Shown: positions 23,788 to 31,997 of the stretch, piece by piece
How the letters are laid out: each line of letters begins with the position of its first letter
Position numbering within the stretch: position 1 is the stretch's first letter
Assembly (NCBI RefSeq): GCF_015352975.1
Contig: NZ_JACYIZ010000005.1
Coordinates: 62,001-126,000, forward strand
Reading direction: 5' to 3'
Length of the DNA: 64,000 nt
Source: Aestuariimicrobium ganziense
GTDB taxonomy: Bacteria > Actinomycetota > Actinomycetes > Propionibacteriales > Propionibacteriaceae
Program-made: the position numbers and the translations under genes
Notes under the pieces: generated by a model
Database searches by the model: none
Told to the model about the DNA's origin: nothing
Seen by the model: the letters and a program-made list of their open reading frames with translations, nothing else

Positions 23788-25035
23788 TCAGGACTTCTCG
23801 GCGACCGCCCCGAAGACCCTGGTCACGGCCTCGACGACCTGGTCGACCTGGGCGTCGGTCAGGTCGGGCATGACATCGATGTGGATCGCGCGGCCGAGGA
23901 TCTCGTCCGAACGCCCCCAGGCTGCCGCGTCCATCTCGCGGAAGCTCTTGCCCCGCCAACTGACACCCTCGTGCAACGGACCCCAGTGGCTGGCATCGTG
24001 CAGGTCGGACGCACTCGGTGTGAACAGCGCCCTGGCCTCGCAGCCCTCGGCCGACAGCGCTTCGGCCACCCACTGCGCGGTGGCAGCATCGGGTGCCAGC
24101 CAGATCTTCGAGATGCCGGCCAGACCCTCCGGGTCGTTCTCGACCGCGGAGCGGCAGCCAGCAGCAGCCACGACGTCGGCGGTGCGCTCGACGATCGTCC
24201 GCCCGTGTCGGCGGCAGTCGGCGAGGATCGGCTCGAGCTTCTTCAACTGCTCGCCGATCACGGCTCCCTGCAACTCCGACATGCGAGACACGGTGGCGAC
24301 GAAGCGGTCGGGGCGGTCGAGTTCCTCGATCGCGGCGACGTCGTGGAACATCTGGGCCCGCTCGTACAGGTCGGTGTCGTTGGTGACGACCAGCCCGCCC
24401 TCACCGCAGGTGATGATCTTGTTGAACTGCAGGCTGTAGGTGCCCAGCGTGCCCATCGATCCCAGGCGTCGCCCCTTGTAGGAGGCACCGAAGGCCTGCG
24501 CGGTGTCCTCGATGACCGGGATGCCGTGCCGGTTGGCCACCTCGAGGATCGCGTCCATGTCGGCAGGGACGCCGCGCATGTGCACCACGACGATCGCCTT
24601 GGTGGCGTCGGTGATCCGCGCCTCGATCGCGGTCGGGTCGAGGGTCAGGCTCTCGTCCACGTCGGCCACCACCGGTTGCGCGCCGACGGTGGTCGCGGCG
24701 GCAGCTGACGAGACCCACGTGAAGGCAGGCACGATCACCTCGTCGCCGGGTCCGATGCCGAGGGCGGCCATCGCGATGCACAGGGCGGCGGTGCCCGAGT
24801 TCACCGCCAGGGCGTGCTTGGTGCCCATGACCTGGGCGGCGGCGACCTCGAAGGCCTCGACCTTCGACGGCCCCTCGACCGGTCCGTAGAACCGGAACAG
24901 CCGCTTGGTGCGCAGGGTGTCGGTGACGGCCGCGATCTCCTCCTCCCCGATCCGCATGCCCCCGGGGTAGATCTCGGGCAGGTCATCGGTGACGGCCTTG
25001 GGGCCTCCGTTGATGGCCAGGCGGGGGTCGTCCAT
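23788..25035 (-). CDS. DegT/DnrJ/EryC1/StrS-family PLP aminotransferase
   Basis: This 415-residue fold-type I PLP enzyme of the sugar-aminotransferase clan has NSGTAAL around 94 and PAFTWVSSAAA around 117 for cofactor and substrate binding, EDTAQAFGASYKG around 186, and the Schiff-base lysine in LQFNKIITCGEGG around 215. Members aminate keto-sugars or keto-inositols, usually with glutamate. The start at 25035 (AAAGGA upstream) lies 1 nt after the stop of the enolase-superfamily gene, so the pair forms one operon. No nucleotide-sugar genes are adjacent, so the substrate is open; catabolic use (removing an amino group) is also possible. Confidence 0.8.
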   Translation of the reverse strand: MDDPRLAINGGPKAVTDDLPEIYPGGMRIGEEEIAAVTDTLRTKRLFRFYGPVEGPSKVEAFEVAAAQVMGTKHALAVNSGTAALCIAMAALGIGPGDEVIVPAFTWVSSAAAATTVGAQPVVADVDESLTLDPTAIEARITDATKAIVVVHMRGVPADMDAILEVANRHGIPVIEDTAQAFGASYKGRRLGSMGTLGTYSLQFNKIITCGEGGLVVTNDTDLYERAQMFHDVAAIEELDRPDRFVATVSRMSELQGAVIGEQLKKLEPILADCRRHGRTIVERTADVVAAAGCRSAVENDPEGLAGISKIWLAPDAATAQWVAEALSAEGCEARALFTPSASDLHDASHWGPLHEGVSWRGKSFREMDAAAWGRSDEILGRAIHIDVMPDLTDAQVDQVVEAVTRVFGAVAEKS

Positions 25036-25036
25036 G

Positions 25037-26179
25037 TCAGTTGGTCCTTTCGGGGCGTGTGAGGAAGTCGGGGTTGTCACCCAGGCGCGTCACGGCGTCG
25101 GGGTCGAGGACGATGCCCAGGCCGGGTTCGTCCGGAATGTCGAGGTGGCCGTCGGTCATCGTCCAGCCGCCGGCGACCAGGTCGTCGACGTAGGCCGAGC
25201 CGGCGATGTACTCGATGCGGTCGGTGTCGGGCAGGGCGGCGGCCAACTGCAGGTCGGCGGCCAGCCCGACCGCGGTGTTCCAGCCGTGCGGGATGACCTT
25301 GAGGCCGCGGTCGTGGGCGCGCCAGGCGATGTGGCGGATCTCGGAGATGCCGCCGCACTTGGTGACGTCGGGCTGCAGAATGTCGAGTGCTCCGCGCTGG
25401 ATCCACGGCTCGAACGACTGCCGTCGAGTGAGGACTTCGCCGCCGCTGATCGGTACCGGAGAGTGCTCGCGCAGCAGGACGAAGTCGTCGATCAGGTCAG
25501 GACGCAGCGCCTCCTCGAACCAGGTGATGTCGTGGTCGGCGAGCATGTGGGCGGTCTGCAGCGCCCAGCGGTAGTCCTGGCGCCAGGCCGAGTCGCTGGC
25601 TCCGGCGTCGATCATCAACTCCGAGTCGTCACTGATCGCCCCACGTGCGGCGGTGACCATCGCCTCGTCGAGGTGGCGCGACTCGCGTCCGAACGGCCCC
25701 CAGCCGATCTTGAACGAGCGGAAACCCGCCTCCTCCAATGCGCGCAGGTCGTCGCAGAAGCGCAGGTCGGCGTCCATCAGCAGCGAGGCGTAGGGACGCA
25801 CCCGGCGCCGGTACGTGCCGCCGAGCAGCCGGTGAACAGGTTGGCCGGTGAGCTTGCCGAACAGGTCCCACAGGGCTTGGTCGATGCCCGAGATGGCGCG
25901 GGTGATCGACCCGCCGCGCCCCATCCAGAAGGTGTTGCGGTGCAGGGTCTCGGTCAGCCGCTCAGGCTCGACCGGCTGCCCGACCAGGAAGGGACGAAGC
26001 ACCTCGAACGCCCCACGGACCAGTGCCGCGCTGGTGAACACGCTCCCCAGGCCGACGTGGGTGTCGGTGTGGACGGCGACCAGGGTGTGCACACTGTCGT
26101 CGGCGGTGAGTTCCTCGGCCCAGCCACCAGCGGGCGTCGCGCCGCGCAGGCCACTGCACGACAGGCCTGTGATCTCCAC
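25037..26179 (-). CDS. Mandelate racemase/muconate lactonizing enzyme family protein
   Basis: This 380-residue enolase-superfamily protein has a capping domain (1-125) and a barrel with D191, E222, the GGE loop (246-248) and the catalytic His298 in IPHGWNT. The usual KxK reads S155-F-K157, so the first lysine is missing, as in some acid-sugar dehydratase subgroups. It is probably a sugar-acid dehydratase or epimerase, but the substrate is not predictable. GTG 26179 is the only ATG/GTG/TTG start between the dapC stop and the first conserved residues. It heads a two-gene operon with the DegT aminotransferase. Confidence 0.78.
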   Translation of the reverse strand: MEITGLSCSGLRGATPAGGWAEELTADDSVHTLVAVHTDTHVGLGSVFTSAALVRGAFEVLRPFLVGQPVEPERLTETLHRNTFWMGRGGSITRAISGIDQALWDLFGKLTGQPVHRLLGGTYRRRVRPYASLLMDADLRFCDDLRALEEAGFRSFKIGWGPFGRESRHLDEAMVTAARGAISDDSELMIDAGASDSAWRQDYRWALQTAHMLADHDITWFEEALRPDLIDDFVLLREHSPVPISGGEVLTRRQSFEPWIQRGALDILQPDVTKCGGISEIRHIAWRAHDRGLKVIPHGWNTAVGLAADLQLAAALPDTDRIEYIAGSAYVDDLVAGGWTMTDGHLDIPDEPGLGIVLDPDAVTRLGDNPDFLTRPERTN

Positions 26180-26280
26180 GATGGCAGCCCCGACAGCGCT
26201 GTCGCGAACCGGGTGAGAGGAAGTGTCTCGCCAGTCTAGGGACGAAACCGAGTACGTCCGGTGATCGCTCAGCGCGCTGC

Positions 26281-27396
26281 TCAGGCGTCGGACAGGCGTG
26301 CCGCTGCCGCGGCGATCCGCTCGTCCGAGGCGGTCAGGCCGACCCTGACGTGGAGTCGTCCGGCCTCGCCGTAGAAGTCGCCGGGAGCGACCAGGATGCC
26401 GCGGTCGGCGAGCCAGTCCACGCTGGCCCGGCAGTCCTCGCCACGGGTTGCCCACAGGTAGATCGAGCCCTCGGAGTGGTCGAGGGTGAACCCGGCCCGC
26501 TCCAGCGCCTCACGCATCACCGCACGCCGAGCGCGGTAGCGCTCACGCTGCTCATCGACGTGGCCACGGTTGCGCAGGGCGACCTCCATCGCGGCCAGGA
26601 TCGGCGCGGCCAGCATCATGCCGGTGTGCTTGCCCAGACCGAGCAGCTCGGTGACGATCTCGGGGTCACCGGCGACGAACCCGGCCCGGTAGCCGGCCAT
26701 GTTCGACTGCTTCGACAGCGAGTGTGCGACCAGCAGTCCGGTGGGGTCGCCACCGCAGATGTCGGCGTCGAGCACCGAGGTGGGCTCGGCGTCCCAGGCG
26801 AACTCGCCGTAGCACTCGTCCGAGGCCAGCACCGCGCCGACCTCGCGGGCGTAGGTGACCCAGCCCTGCACCTGCTCGCGACTGAGGATCGCGCCGTGCG
26901 GGTTGGCCGGGGAGTTGATCCAGACCAGCCCGGGGCGCAGGTCACCCAGTTCGGCCGGGTCGTCGCACTCGACCACCGTGGCGCCGATGAGTTCGGCCCC
27001 CACCCGGTAGGTCGGGTAGGCGGTGGTCGGGATCACCACGGTGTCGGACGAGGTCAGCCCCAGCAGCGTCGGCAACCAGGCCACCAGCCACTTCGTCCCG
27101 ATCACCGGCAGCACGCCCTGCTCGGGCAGGACGGGAGTGTTCCAGCGGTCGTGCAGGTGCTCGATGATCGCCTGGCGAAGCGACGCCGGCCCCCACACCG
27201 TCGGGTAGCCGTGGGCATCGGTGGCGTGCGCCAGCGCGTCCTGGACGACCTGAGGGGTCGGGTCGACCGGTGTGCCGACCGAGAGGTCGACGATGCCGTC
27301 GGGGTGGGACTGGGCTCGCGCCTTGGCGTCGGCGATGGTGTCCCAGGGGAAGTCGGGCAGACGGCTCGACAGCCGCGGACGAGGGCTGCTGGTCAC
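26281..27396 (-). CDS. dapC: N-succinyl-diaminopimelate aminotransferase
   Basis: This 371-residue class I/II PLP aminotransferase has SPANPHG (about 165), ASDECYGEF (about 195) and the PLP lysine in AHSLSKQSNMAGYRAG (about 232). It transaminates N-succinyl-2-amino-6-ketopimelate, linking DapD and DapE. The position 19 nt behind a 7Fe ferredoxin gene reproduces the actinobacterial fdxC-dapC pair (Rv1177-Rv1178), which separates it from generic aspartate aminotransferases. A GTG start is preceded by GAGG. Confidence 0.9.
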   Translation of the reverse strand: MTSSPRPRLSSRLPDFPWDTIADAKARAQSHPDGIVDLSVGTPVDPTPQVVQDALAHATDAHGYPTVWGPASLRQAIIEHLHDRWNTPVLPEQGVLPVIGTKWLVAWLPTLLGLTSSDTVVIPTTAYPTYRVGAELIGATVVECDDPAELGDLRPGLVWINSPANPHGAILSREQVQGWVTYAREVGAVLASDECYGEFAWDAEPTSVLDADICGGDPTGLLVAHSLSKQSNMAGYRAGFVAGDPEIVTELLGLGKHTGMMLAAPILAAMEVALRNRGHVDEQRERYRARRAVMREALERAGFTLDHSEGSIYLWATRGEDCRASVDWLADRGILVAPGDFYGEAGRLHVRVGLTASDERIAAAAARLSDA

Positions 27397-27415
27397 CTGC
27401 GCCTCACCGTGCAGG

Positions 27416-27739
27416 TCAGGCTTCGCCGCGTGGGGCGAGGGCCTCGACGATCGGGTGGTCCTTGTCGATCACGCCCAGCTTCGCCGCGCCACCGGGGGAA
27501 CCGATGTCGTCGAAGAACTGCACGTTGACGTCGTAGAACTCCTTCTGGTCGGCCGGCAGGTCGTCCTCGTAGAAGATCGCCTCGACCGGGCAGACCGGCT
27601 CGCAGGCACCGCAGTCGACGCACTCCTCGGGCTGGATGTAGAGCATCCGGTTGCCCTCGTAGATGCAGTCGACGGGACACTCCTCCACACAGGCCCGGTC
27701 CTTGAGGTCGACACAGTCCAGGCTGATGATGTAGGTCAC
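27416..27739 (-). CDS. fdxA: 7Fe ferredoxin (FdxA/FdxC type)
   Basis: The protein has 107 residues from GTG 27739; the open frame upstream is non-coding. The [3Fe-4S] and [4Fe-4S] cysteine pattern is intact: CVDLKDRACVEECPVDC early and CVDCGACEPVCP near residue 40. The ~40-residue C-terminal extension is typical of actinobacterial 7Fe ferredoxins. It is a small cytosolic electron carrier and a plausible partner for the ferredoxin-dependent NifJ encoded 15 kb away, though the pairing is inference. AGAGGAG lies about 10 nt upstream. It is likely co-transcribed with dapC. Confidence 0.9.
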   Translation of the reverse strand: MTYIISLDCVDLKDRACVEECPVDCIYEGNRMLYIQPEECVDCGACEPVCPVEAIFYEDDLPADQKEFYDVNVQFFDDIGSPGGAAKLGVIDKDHPIVEALAPRGEA

Positions 27740-27907
27740 TCGAGGGCTCCTCTGACGTGCGGTTGGCCTTGCGGTGCCCACTCTAGCGCCGAAGACTTGG
27801 GACGTTACCCACCACGACGCGGGCGATCTGCATCGGCGTGACTAGAGTGAGGTGGTCCAGGTCGGCCCACTCCCCCGGCCCGCGTTCATCGAAGGATTCC
27901 CCACTCC

Positions 27908-29212
27908 ATGTCCCAGTTCGAGGCCGGCACCGGCCTGCGTGGCTACGCCCGCGTGCTCACGCACGGGCCGGCCATCCGCCCGTTCGGGGCCGCCGTCGTC
28001 GGACGCCTGCCGATCGGCATGACGAGCCTGGGCATGGTGATGCTGATCCAGCAGGTGCGCGGCAACTACTCGGTGGCTGGCGTGGTCACCGGCGTGTTCG
28101 CACTGGCCACCGCGGTCGGGGCGGCGATCTGGGGACGCCTGATGGACCAGCACGGCCAGCCCAAGGTGCTCGTCCCGACGGCGCTGCTCAGTGGTGTGGC
28201 GATCGCTGCCCTCGCGGTCGCCGCGGTGTTGGGTGGGTCGAACCTGCTGCTGATCGCCCTCGCGGCCGCGGCGGGGGTGTTCTTCCCGCCGGTCTCGCCG
28301 GCGATGCGAGCTGCCTGGCGGGTGATCTTCACCGACGGCCCGTCGCGACGCCTGGGCTACGCGCTGGACGCCTCGGCAGTCGAGGTGATCTTCGTCCTCG
28401 GACCGCTGCTGCTGTCGTTGCTGGCCGCGTTCAGCGCACCGCAGGTGCCGCTGCTCACCTCGGCGGCACTGCTGGTCATCGGCACGCTGCTGTACTCCAC
28501 CACCGAGGCAGCACGCTCGGTGGGGCGCGTGCTCGTCCACGCCGACGGCCACCCGCCGGCACCGGTGGTGCCCGACCTGGCCTCGCTGGTCGAGGGCGAG
28601 CGGATCGATCGGGTGCCCCGCACTGCGCTGGCTGCCCCTGGGATCGCGGTGGTGCTGCTGGTGGCCTCGTTGATGGCCGTCGGATTCGGGCAGATGGACA
28701 CCGCGATCGTGGCCACCGCCGAGGCGGTGTTCGGCAGCACCACCAAGCTCGGGTTCCTGTTCATGTTCATCGCCGGCGGCAGCGCGATCGGCGGCATCAC
28801 CTACGGCTCACGCGACTGGCCCGGCACCGACCCCGGCCGGCTGGTGCTGCTGCTGAGCGTGTTCGCCGCGTCGCTGGTGCCGTGGCCGTTCCTGCTGAGG
28901 TTGGACGAGCCTCCGCTGCCGGTGCTGTTCGCCCTGCTGTTCGTGACCGGTGTGACCATCGCCCCGTCGCTGATCATCTTCCAGGGGTTGCTGGACGCAC
29001 TGGCGCCGCGCGCTCGGATGATGGAGGCACAGTCGCTGCTGTCGGCCTCGCAGACCACCGGCGCCGCCATCGGCACCGCCGTCGCCGGCTTCACCATCGA
29101 CGCCTTCGCCGCCCCCGGGGGGATCGTCGGTGCCGCCGTGGCGATCGGAGCAGGAGCAGCGATCGCTGCCTACCTTCGACGGACTCTTCAGCACCGCACG
29201 CTGGTCTACTGA
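27908..29212 (+). CDS. Major facilitator superfamily transporter
   Basis: The protein has 434 residues with about 12 hydrophobic segments. The loop between helices 2 and 3 holds the MFS motif A variant GRLMDQHGQPKVL (about 77-89). There is no N-terminal signal and no Fe-S or ATPase motif. The family is that of drug or metabolite exporters, and no substrate can be assigned. The ATG at 27908 sits in the divergent gap opposite fdxA. The 3' end abuts a possible small membrane ORF. Confidence 0.75.
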   Translation: MSQFEAGTGLRGYARVLTHGPAIRPFGAAVVGRLPIGMTSLGMVMLIQQVRGNYSVAGVVTGVFALATAVGAAIWGRLMDQHGQPKVLVPTALLSGVAIAALAVAAVLGGSNLLLIALAAAAGVFFPPVSPAMRAAWRVIFTDGPSRRLGYALDASAVEVIFVLGPLLLSLLAAFSAPQVPLLTSAALLVIGTLLYSTTEAARSVGRVLVHADGHPPAPVVPDLASLVEGERIDRVPRTALAAPGIAVVLLVASLMAVGFGQMDTAIVATAEAVFGSTTKLGFLFMFIAGGSAIGGITYGSRDWPGTDPGRLVLLLSVFAASLVPWPFLLRLDEPPLPVLFALLFVTGVTIAPSLIIFQGLLDALAPRARMMEAQSLLSASQTTGAAIGTAVAGFTIDAFAAPGGIVGAAVAIGAGAAIAAYLRRTLQHRTLVY

Positions 29213-29225
29213 GGCGGCCACGGTC

Positions 29226-29396
29226 GTGGTCGTGCTGGCCCTGACGGTGCTGGCGCCGCGCGTGGCTGGCTACCCGCTGCGCTACTTCTGGCTGTACGAG
29301 CCCTCGGTGGTCCTGGGCGGTGCGGCCGTGGGGCTGGCCTGCCTGGTGTCCGCGCTGCGACAGGTTGCGGCGATCAGCCGCCGGTCTTGCACTTGA
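29226..29396 (+). CDS. Possible small two-helix membrane protein
   Basis: An open frame of 56 residues from GTG 29226 fills the gap between the MFS gene and the VanW gene. It contains two hydrophobic stretches (VVVLALTVLAPRV and SVVLGGAAVGLACLVSAL) and has strong G/C at third positions. GAGG lies about 12 nt upstream. The 3' end overlaps the convergent VanW gene by 23 nt. No family was recognised. It may be a real accessory to the MFS gene or a by-product of base composition. Confidence 0.4.
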   Translation: MVVLALTVLAPRVAGYPLRYFWLYEPSVVLGGAAVGLACLVSALRQVAAISRRSCT

Positions 29397-31107
29397 TCTC
29401 GTCGCCGGGGTGGTAGCGCCAGAAGTAGTTCTCGCGCTTCACCACGCTGCCGCCCTTGTGGAAGAGCCGCGAGTAGCTCACGTCGAAGCCCTGGATCGGT
29501 GCCTGGTACTCGCACTTCGGATCGCTGGACTCGACGGTCTTGCCGGTGGTGAAGTTCGACTTCGCGGGCTCGGTCGAGGTGACCTTGTCGTACACCTTGG
29601 TCGACCAGACCCGCACCGTGATCGAGCCCTGCTTGCCCGGGGCACTCTTGTTGACCCAGGCCTGCATGACCACGCCGTACTGGGTGTTGTTGCGGAAGCG
29701 CAGGTCGAGCGAGCCGTAGTAGACGGTGGCCTCGCGGCCGGCCGGGTAGCGCGGGAAGTAGAGCGTGTGCGGGTGGTGCTCGACGTCCTCGAGGCCGGCG
29801 AAGAATGCGGCGTTGTAGGTGGTGGTGGCCGACTGCGAGATGCCGCCGCCGGTCTCCTTGATCAGCTTGCCGCCGCTGATCACGTAGCCGTCGACGTAAC
29901 CGTTGGCCGCGGTGCGCGGGCCGAGGGTCTTGTTGAGGCTGAAGATCTCACCCGGCTTGACGAAGGTGCCGTTGATGCCTGCCGCCGCGCGCGACAGGTT
30001 GGTGTTGCGGTAGGCGGCGTGCGGGAAGTAGGTGGTGAACTCCCCGGTCACCTCCTTGACGCCCAGCTTGTTGGCCATCTCGGTGGTGAACTCGGCCGGT
30101 GCCTTCTCGACCTTGACGGTCACCGTGCGCTCGGCACCGGTCTTGTTCAGCGCAGGCTGCACGACCTTGACGAACTCGGCCTCCTTGATGCCCTCGCCGT
30201 CGACCGAGGGGACGACCGCCGGCTTGCCGTTGCGCAGGGTGATCGAGGCGTCGCGGCCCTTGGCCAGCTTCAGCGCGCCGATCGCCTTCTGCGACCCGCT
30301 CCAGACCTTCTTCATGTCGGTGCTGACGGTGAAGGTGGAGTTCTCGGCCTTGACCGTGGTCGCGTCGGCGAGCACCGCGACGTCGACCGGGAAGGACTTG
30401 CCGTTGGTGGTCTTGACCGTGATCGGCCCGCTCAGCAGCGGCGTGATCTGCTCCTTGGCCACCTGCTCGGCCTCGGCGGTGGTCAGTTCGGGCTCGATGG
30501 TGCCCAGCGGGGCGGCGACCTCGGTCGAGGTGCGCCAGGCCGAGACGACCTTGCTGGTCGCCTCGTCCACCTGCAACTCGGCACCCTCGGTGCCGGGGGT
30601 CACCTTGGGCTTGAGGTCGGCGACGGCCAGGGCCGCGTCCTTGGGCTGCTTGGCGAAGGTGGGGGCGGCCTTGGTGACCGCGGCCTTGACGGCGCTCTCG
30701 TCCACGGTGGTGACCAGGTCGAGTTCCTGGCCGCCGCGCAGTACGTTCCAGATGTGGGAGGGGTTCCACGACTTGCCGGCACCGGCCTTCTCGACGGTGG
30801 CCTCGTAGTCGACGGTCATGCCGGCCGCGGCCGGCGTGATCGACACGTTCTTGCCGTCGGCGCTGAGCACGATCGGCGCGGTCGCCTGGGGCTCGAGTTC
30901 CTTCTTGAGCACGCTGACAGCCTGCTCACTGGGCATGCCACCGATCGCGATGCCATCGACCGACGCGTTCTTGGGGGTGTTGTCGCCAGCCATGGCGTAG
31001 GCGGCAACGTAGAGGCCACCGGCGACCACGAGGGTTCCGCCCAGCAGTCCGGCCGCGATCACTGGGCCGCGGCTGCGGCGCGGGGCGTCGTCCTTCTCGA
31101 TGGTCAA
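29374..31107 (-). CDS. VanW-family exported protein with peptidoglycan-binding-like domains
   Basis: The protein has 577 residues from a TTG at 31107 with GAGGAG 8 nt upstream. A cytoplasmic basic N-terminus precedes a transmembrane anchor (about 15-40). Residues ~70-400 look like repeated PG_binding_4 (YkuD-associated) modules. The VanW domain is at about 410-545, with GTFVKPGEIFSLN, ETGGGISQ and NNTQYG. VanW occurs in glycopeptide-resistance clusters, but its biochemical role is unknown; most actinobacterial members are chromosomal envelope proteins. No van genes are nearby, so resistance is not implied. Confidence 0.85.
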   Translation of the reverse strand: MTIEKDDAPRRSRGPVIAAGLLGGTLVVAGGLYVAAYAMAGDNTPKNASVDGIAIGGMPSEQAVSVLKKELEPQATAPIVLSADGKNVSITPAAAGMTVDYEATVEKAGAGKSWNPSHIWNVLRGGQELDLVTTVDESAVKAAVTKAAPTFAKQPKDAALAVADLKPKVTPGTEGAELQVDEATSKVVSAWRTSTEVAAPLGTIEPELTTAEAEQVAKEQITPLLSGPITVKTTNGKSFPVDVAVLADATTVKAENSTFTVSTDMKKVWSGSQKAIGALKLAKGRDASITLRNGKPAVVPSVDGEGIKEAEFVKVVQPALNKTGAERTVTVKVEKAPAEFTTEMANKLGVKEVTGEFTTYFPHAAYRNTNLSRAAAGINGTFVKPGEIFSLNKTLGPRTAANGYVDGYVISGGKLIKETGGGISQSATTTYNAAFFAGLEDVEHHPHTLYFPRYPAGREATVYYGSLDLRFRNNTQYGVVMQAWVNKSAPGKQGSITVRVWSTKVYDKVTSTEPAKSNFTTGKTVESSDPKCEYQAPIQGFDVSYSRLFHKGGSVVKRENYFWRYHPGDEIKCKTGG

Positions 31108-31283
31108 GGGGGCTCCTCGGTGTGCACGAATCTGGTGCCCCGCTTCGTCCGGGCACAGTGCTCTGCCAGTCACAACGCGCGGGGTCGCCGACGAGTCTAC
31201 GTGAGCAGGTGGACACGACCGAATCACTCAGGCCGTCCGAGTGTGCTTGAGTCGACAACGAGCATCGACCGAAGGGGAACGAC

Positions 31284-31997
31284 GTGGTCGCATCGTGGGC
31301 ACGCACACAGGTGGTCGAGGCCCTGCGCGGAGGGCTGGTCGTGTCGTGCCAGGCCTATCCGGACGAGCCGATGCTCGACGCGTCGACGATGGTGCGCATC
31401 GCCCGGGCAGCCGTCGCCGGCGGCGCTGTCGCGGTGCGGCTGAAGGGGTTGGACGACCTTGCGCTGGGCGTGCCGGTGCTGCCCGTGCCGGTGATCGGCC
31501 TGGTCAAGGTGGGCACCAGCGGGGTGTTCATCACCCCGACGCTCGACGACTGTCTGGCAGTCGCTGCCACCGGTGCCGCCGTCGTGGCCCTCGACGGCAC
31601 CCGGCGGCCCCGTCCCGATGGACGCACCCTGGCCGCAACCATCGCCGCACTCAAACAGGCCCACCCCGACGTGACCGTGATGGCCGACTGCGGTTCCGCC
31701 GACGACGCCCGCGCTGCCCAGGACGCCGGCGCCGACCTGCTCGGCACGACCCTGGCCGGCTACTCCGGCGAACAGCCACCCACACCCGGACCCGACTGGC
31801 AGGTGCTCGACGAGGTGGTGGCCCTGGCCGAGGTGCCGGTGATCGCCGAGGGCCGGATCCACACCCCCGACCAGGCCGGCGAGGCCCTGCACCGGGGCGC
31901 GCACGCGGTCTGCGTCGGGACGGCGATCACCCACCCGACCACGATCACCAGCTGGTTCGTCGACGCGCTCGACGCACGGGGCGGCTCAGTCGGCTGA
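31284..31997 (+). CDS. nanE: N-acetylmannosamine-6-phosphate 2-epimerase
   Basis: This 237-residue TIM-barrel protein of the NanE family has SCQAYPDEPM near residue 21, GLVKVGTSGVFITPT (72-86), ALDGTRRPRPDG near 102 and VIAEGRIHTP near 190. It interconverts ManNAc-6-P and GlcNAc-6-P in sialic-acid/amino-sugar catabolism. AAGGGG precedes the GTG at 31284. Its 3' end overlaps the convergent pepN by 12 nt. No nanA or nanK orthologue is obvious, but the PfkB kinase and GH4 glycosidase nearby could serve the same sugar route. Confidence 0.82.
   Translation: MVASWARTQVVEALRGGLVVSCQAYPDEPMLDASTMVRIARAAVAGGAVAVRLKGLDDLALGVPVLPVPVIGLVKVGTSGVFITPTLDDCLAVAATGAAVVALDGTRRPRPDGRTLAATIAALKQAHPDVTVMADCGSADDARAAQDAGADLLGTTLAGYSGEQPPTPGPDWQVLDEVVALAEVPVIAEGRIHTPDQAGEALHRGAHAVCVGTAITHPTTITSWFVDALDARGGSVG

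Noticed and set aside
29374..31107. VanW protein as a vancomycin-resistance gene
   Set aside because: No vanHAX or regulator is nearby; VanW domains are common in chromosomal envelope proteins.
29320..31443. Long antisense open frame (707 codons) opposite the VanW gene
   Set aside because: A shadow of high-GC codon bias. The translation has no recognisable domain, while the minus-strand frame has a full VanW architecture.
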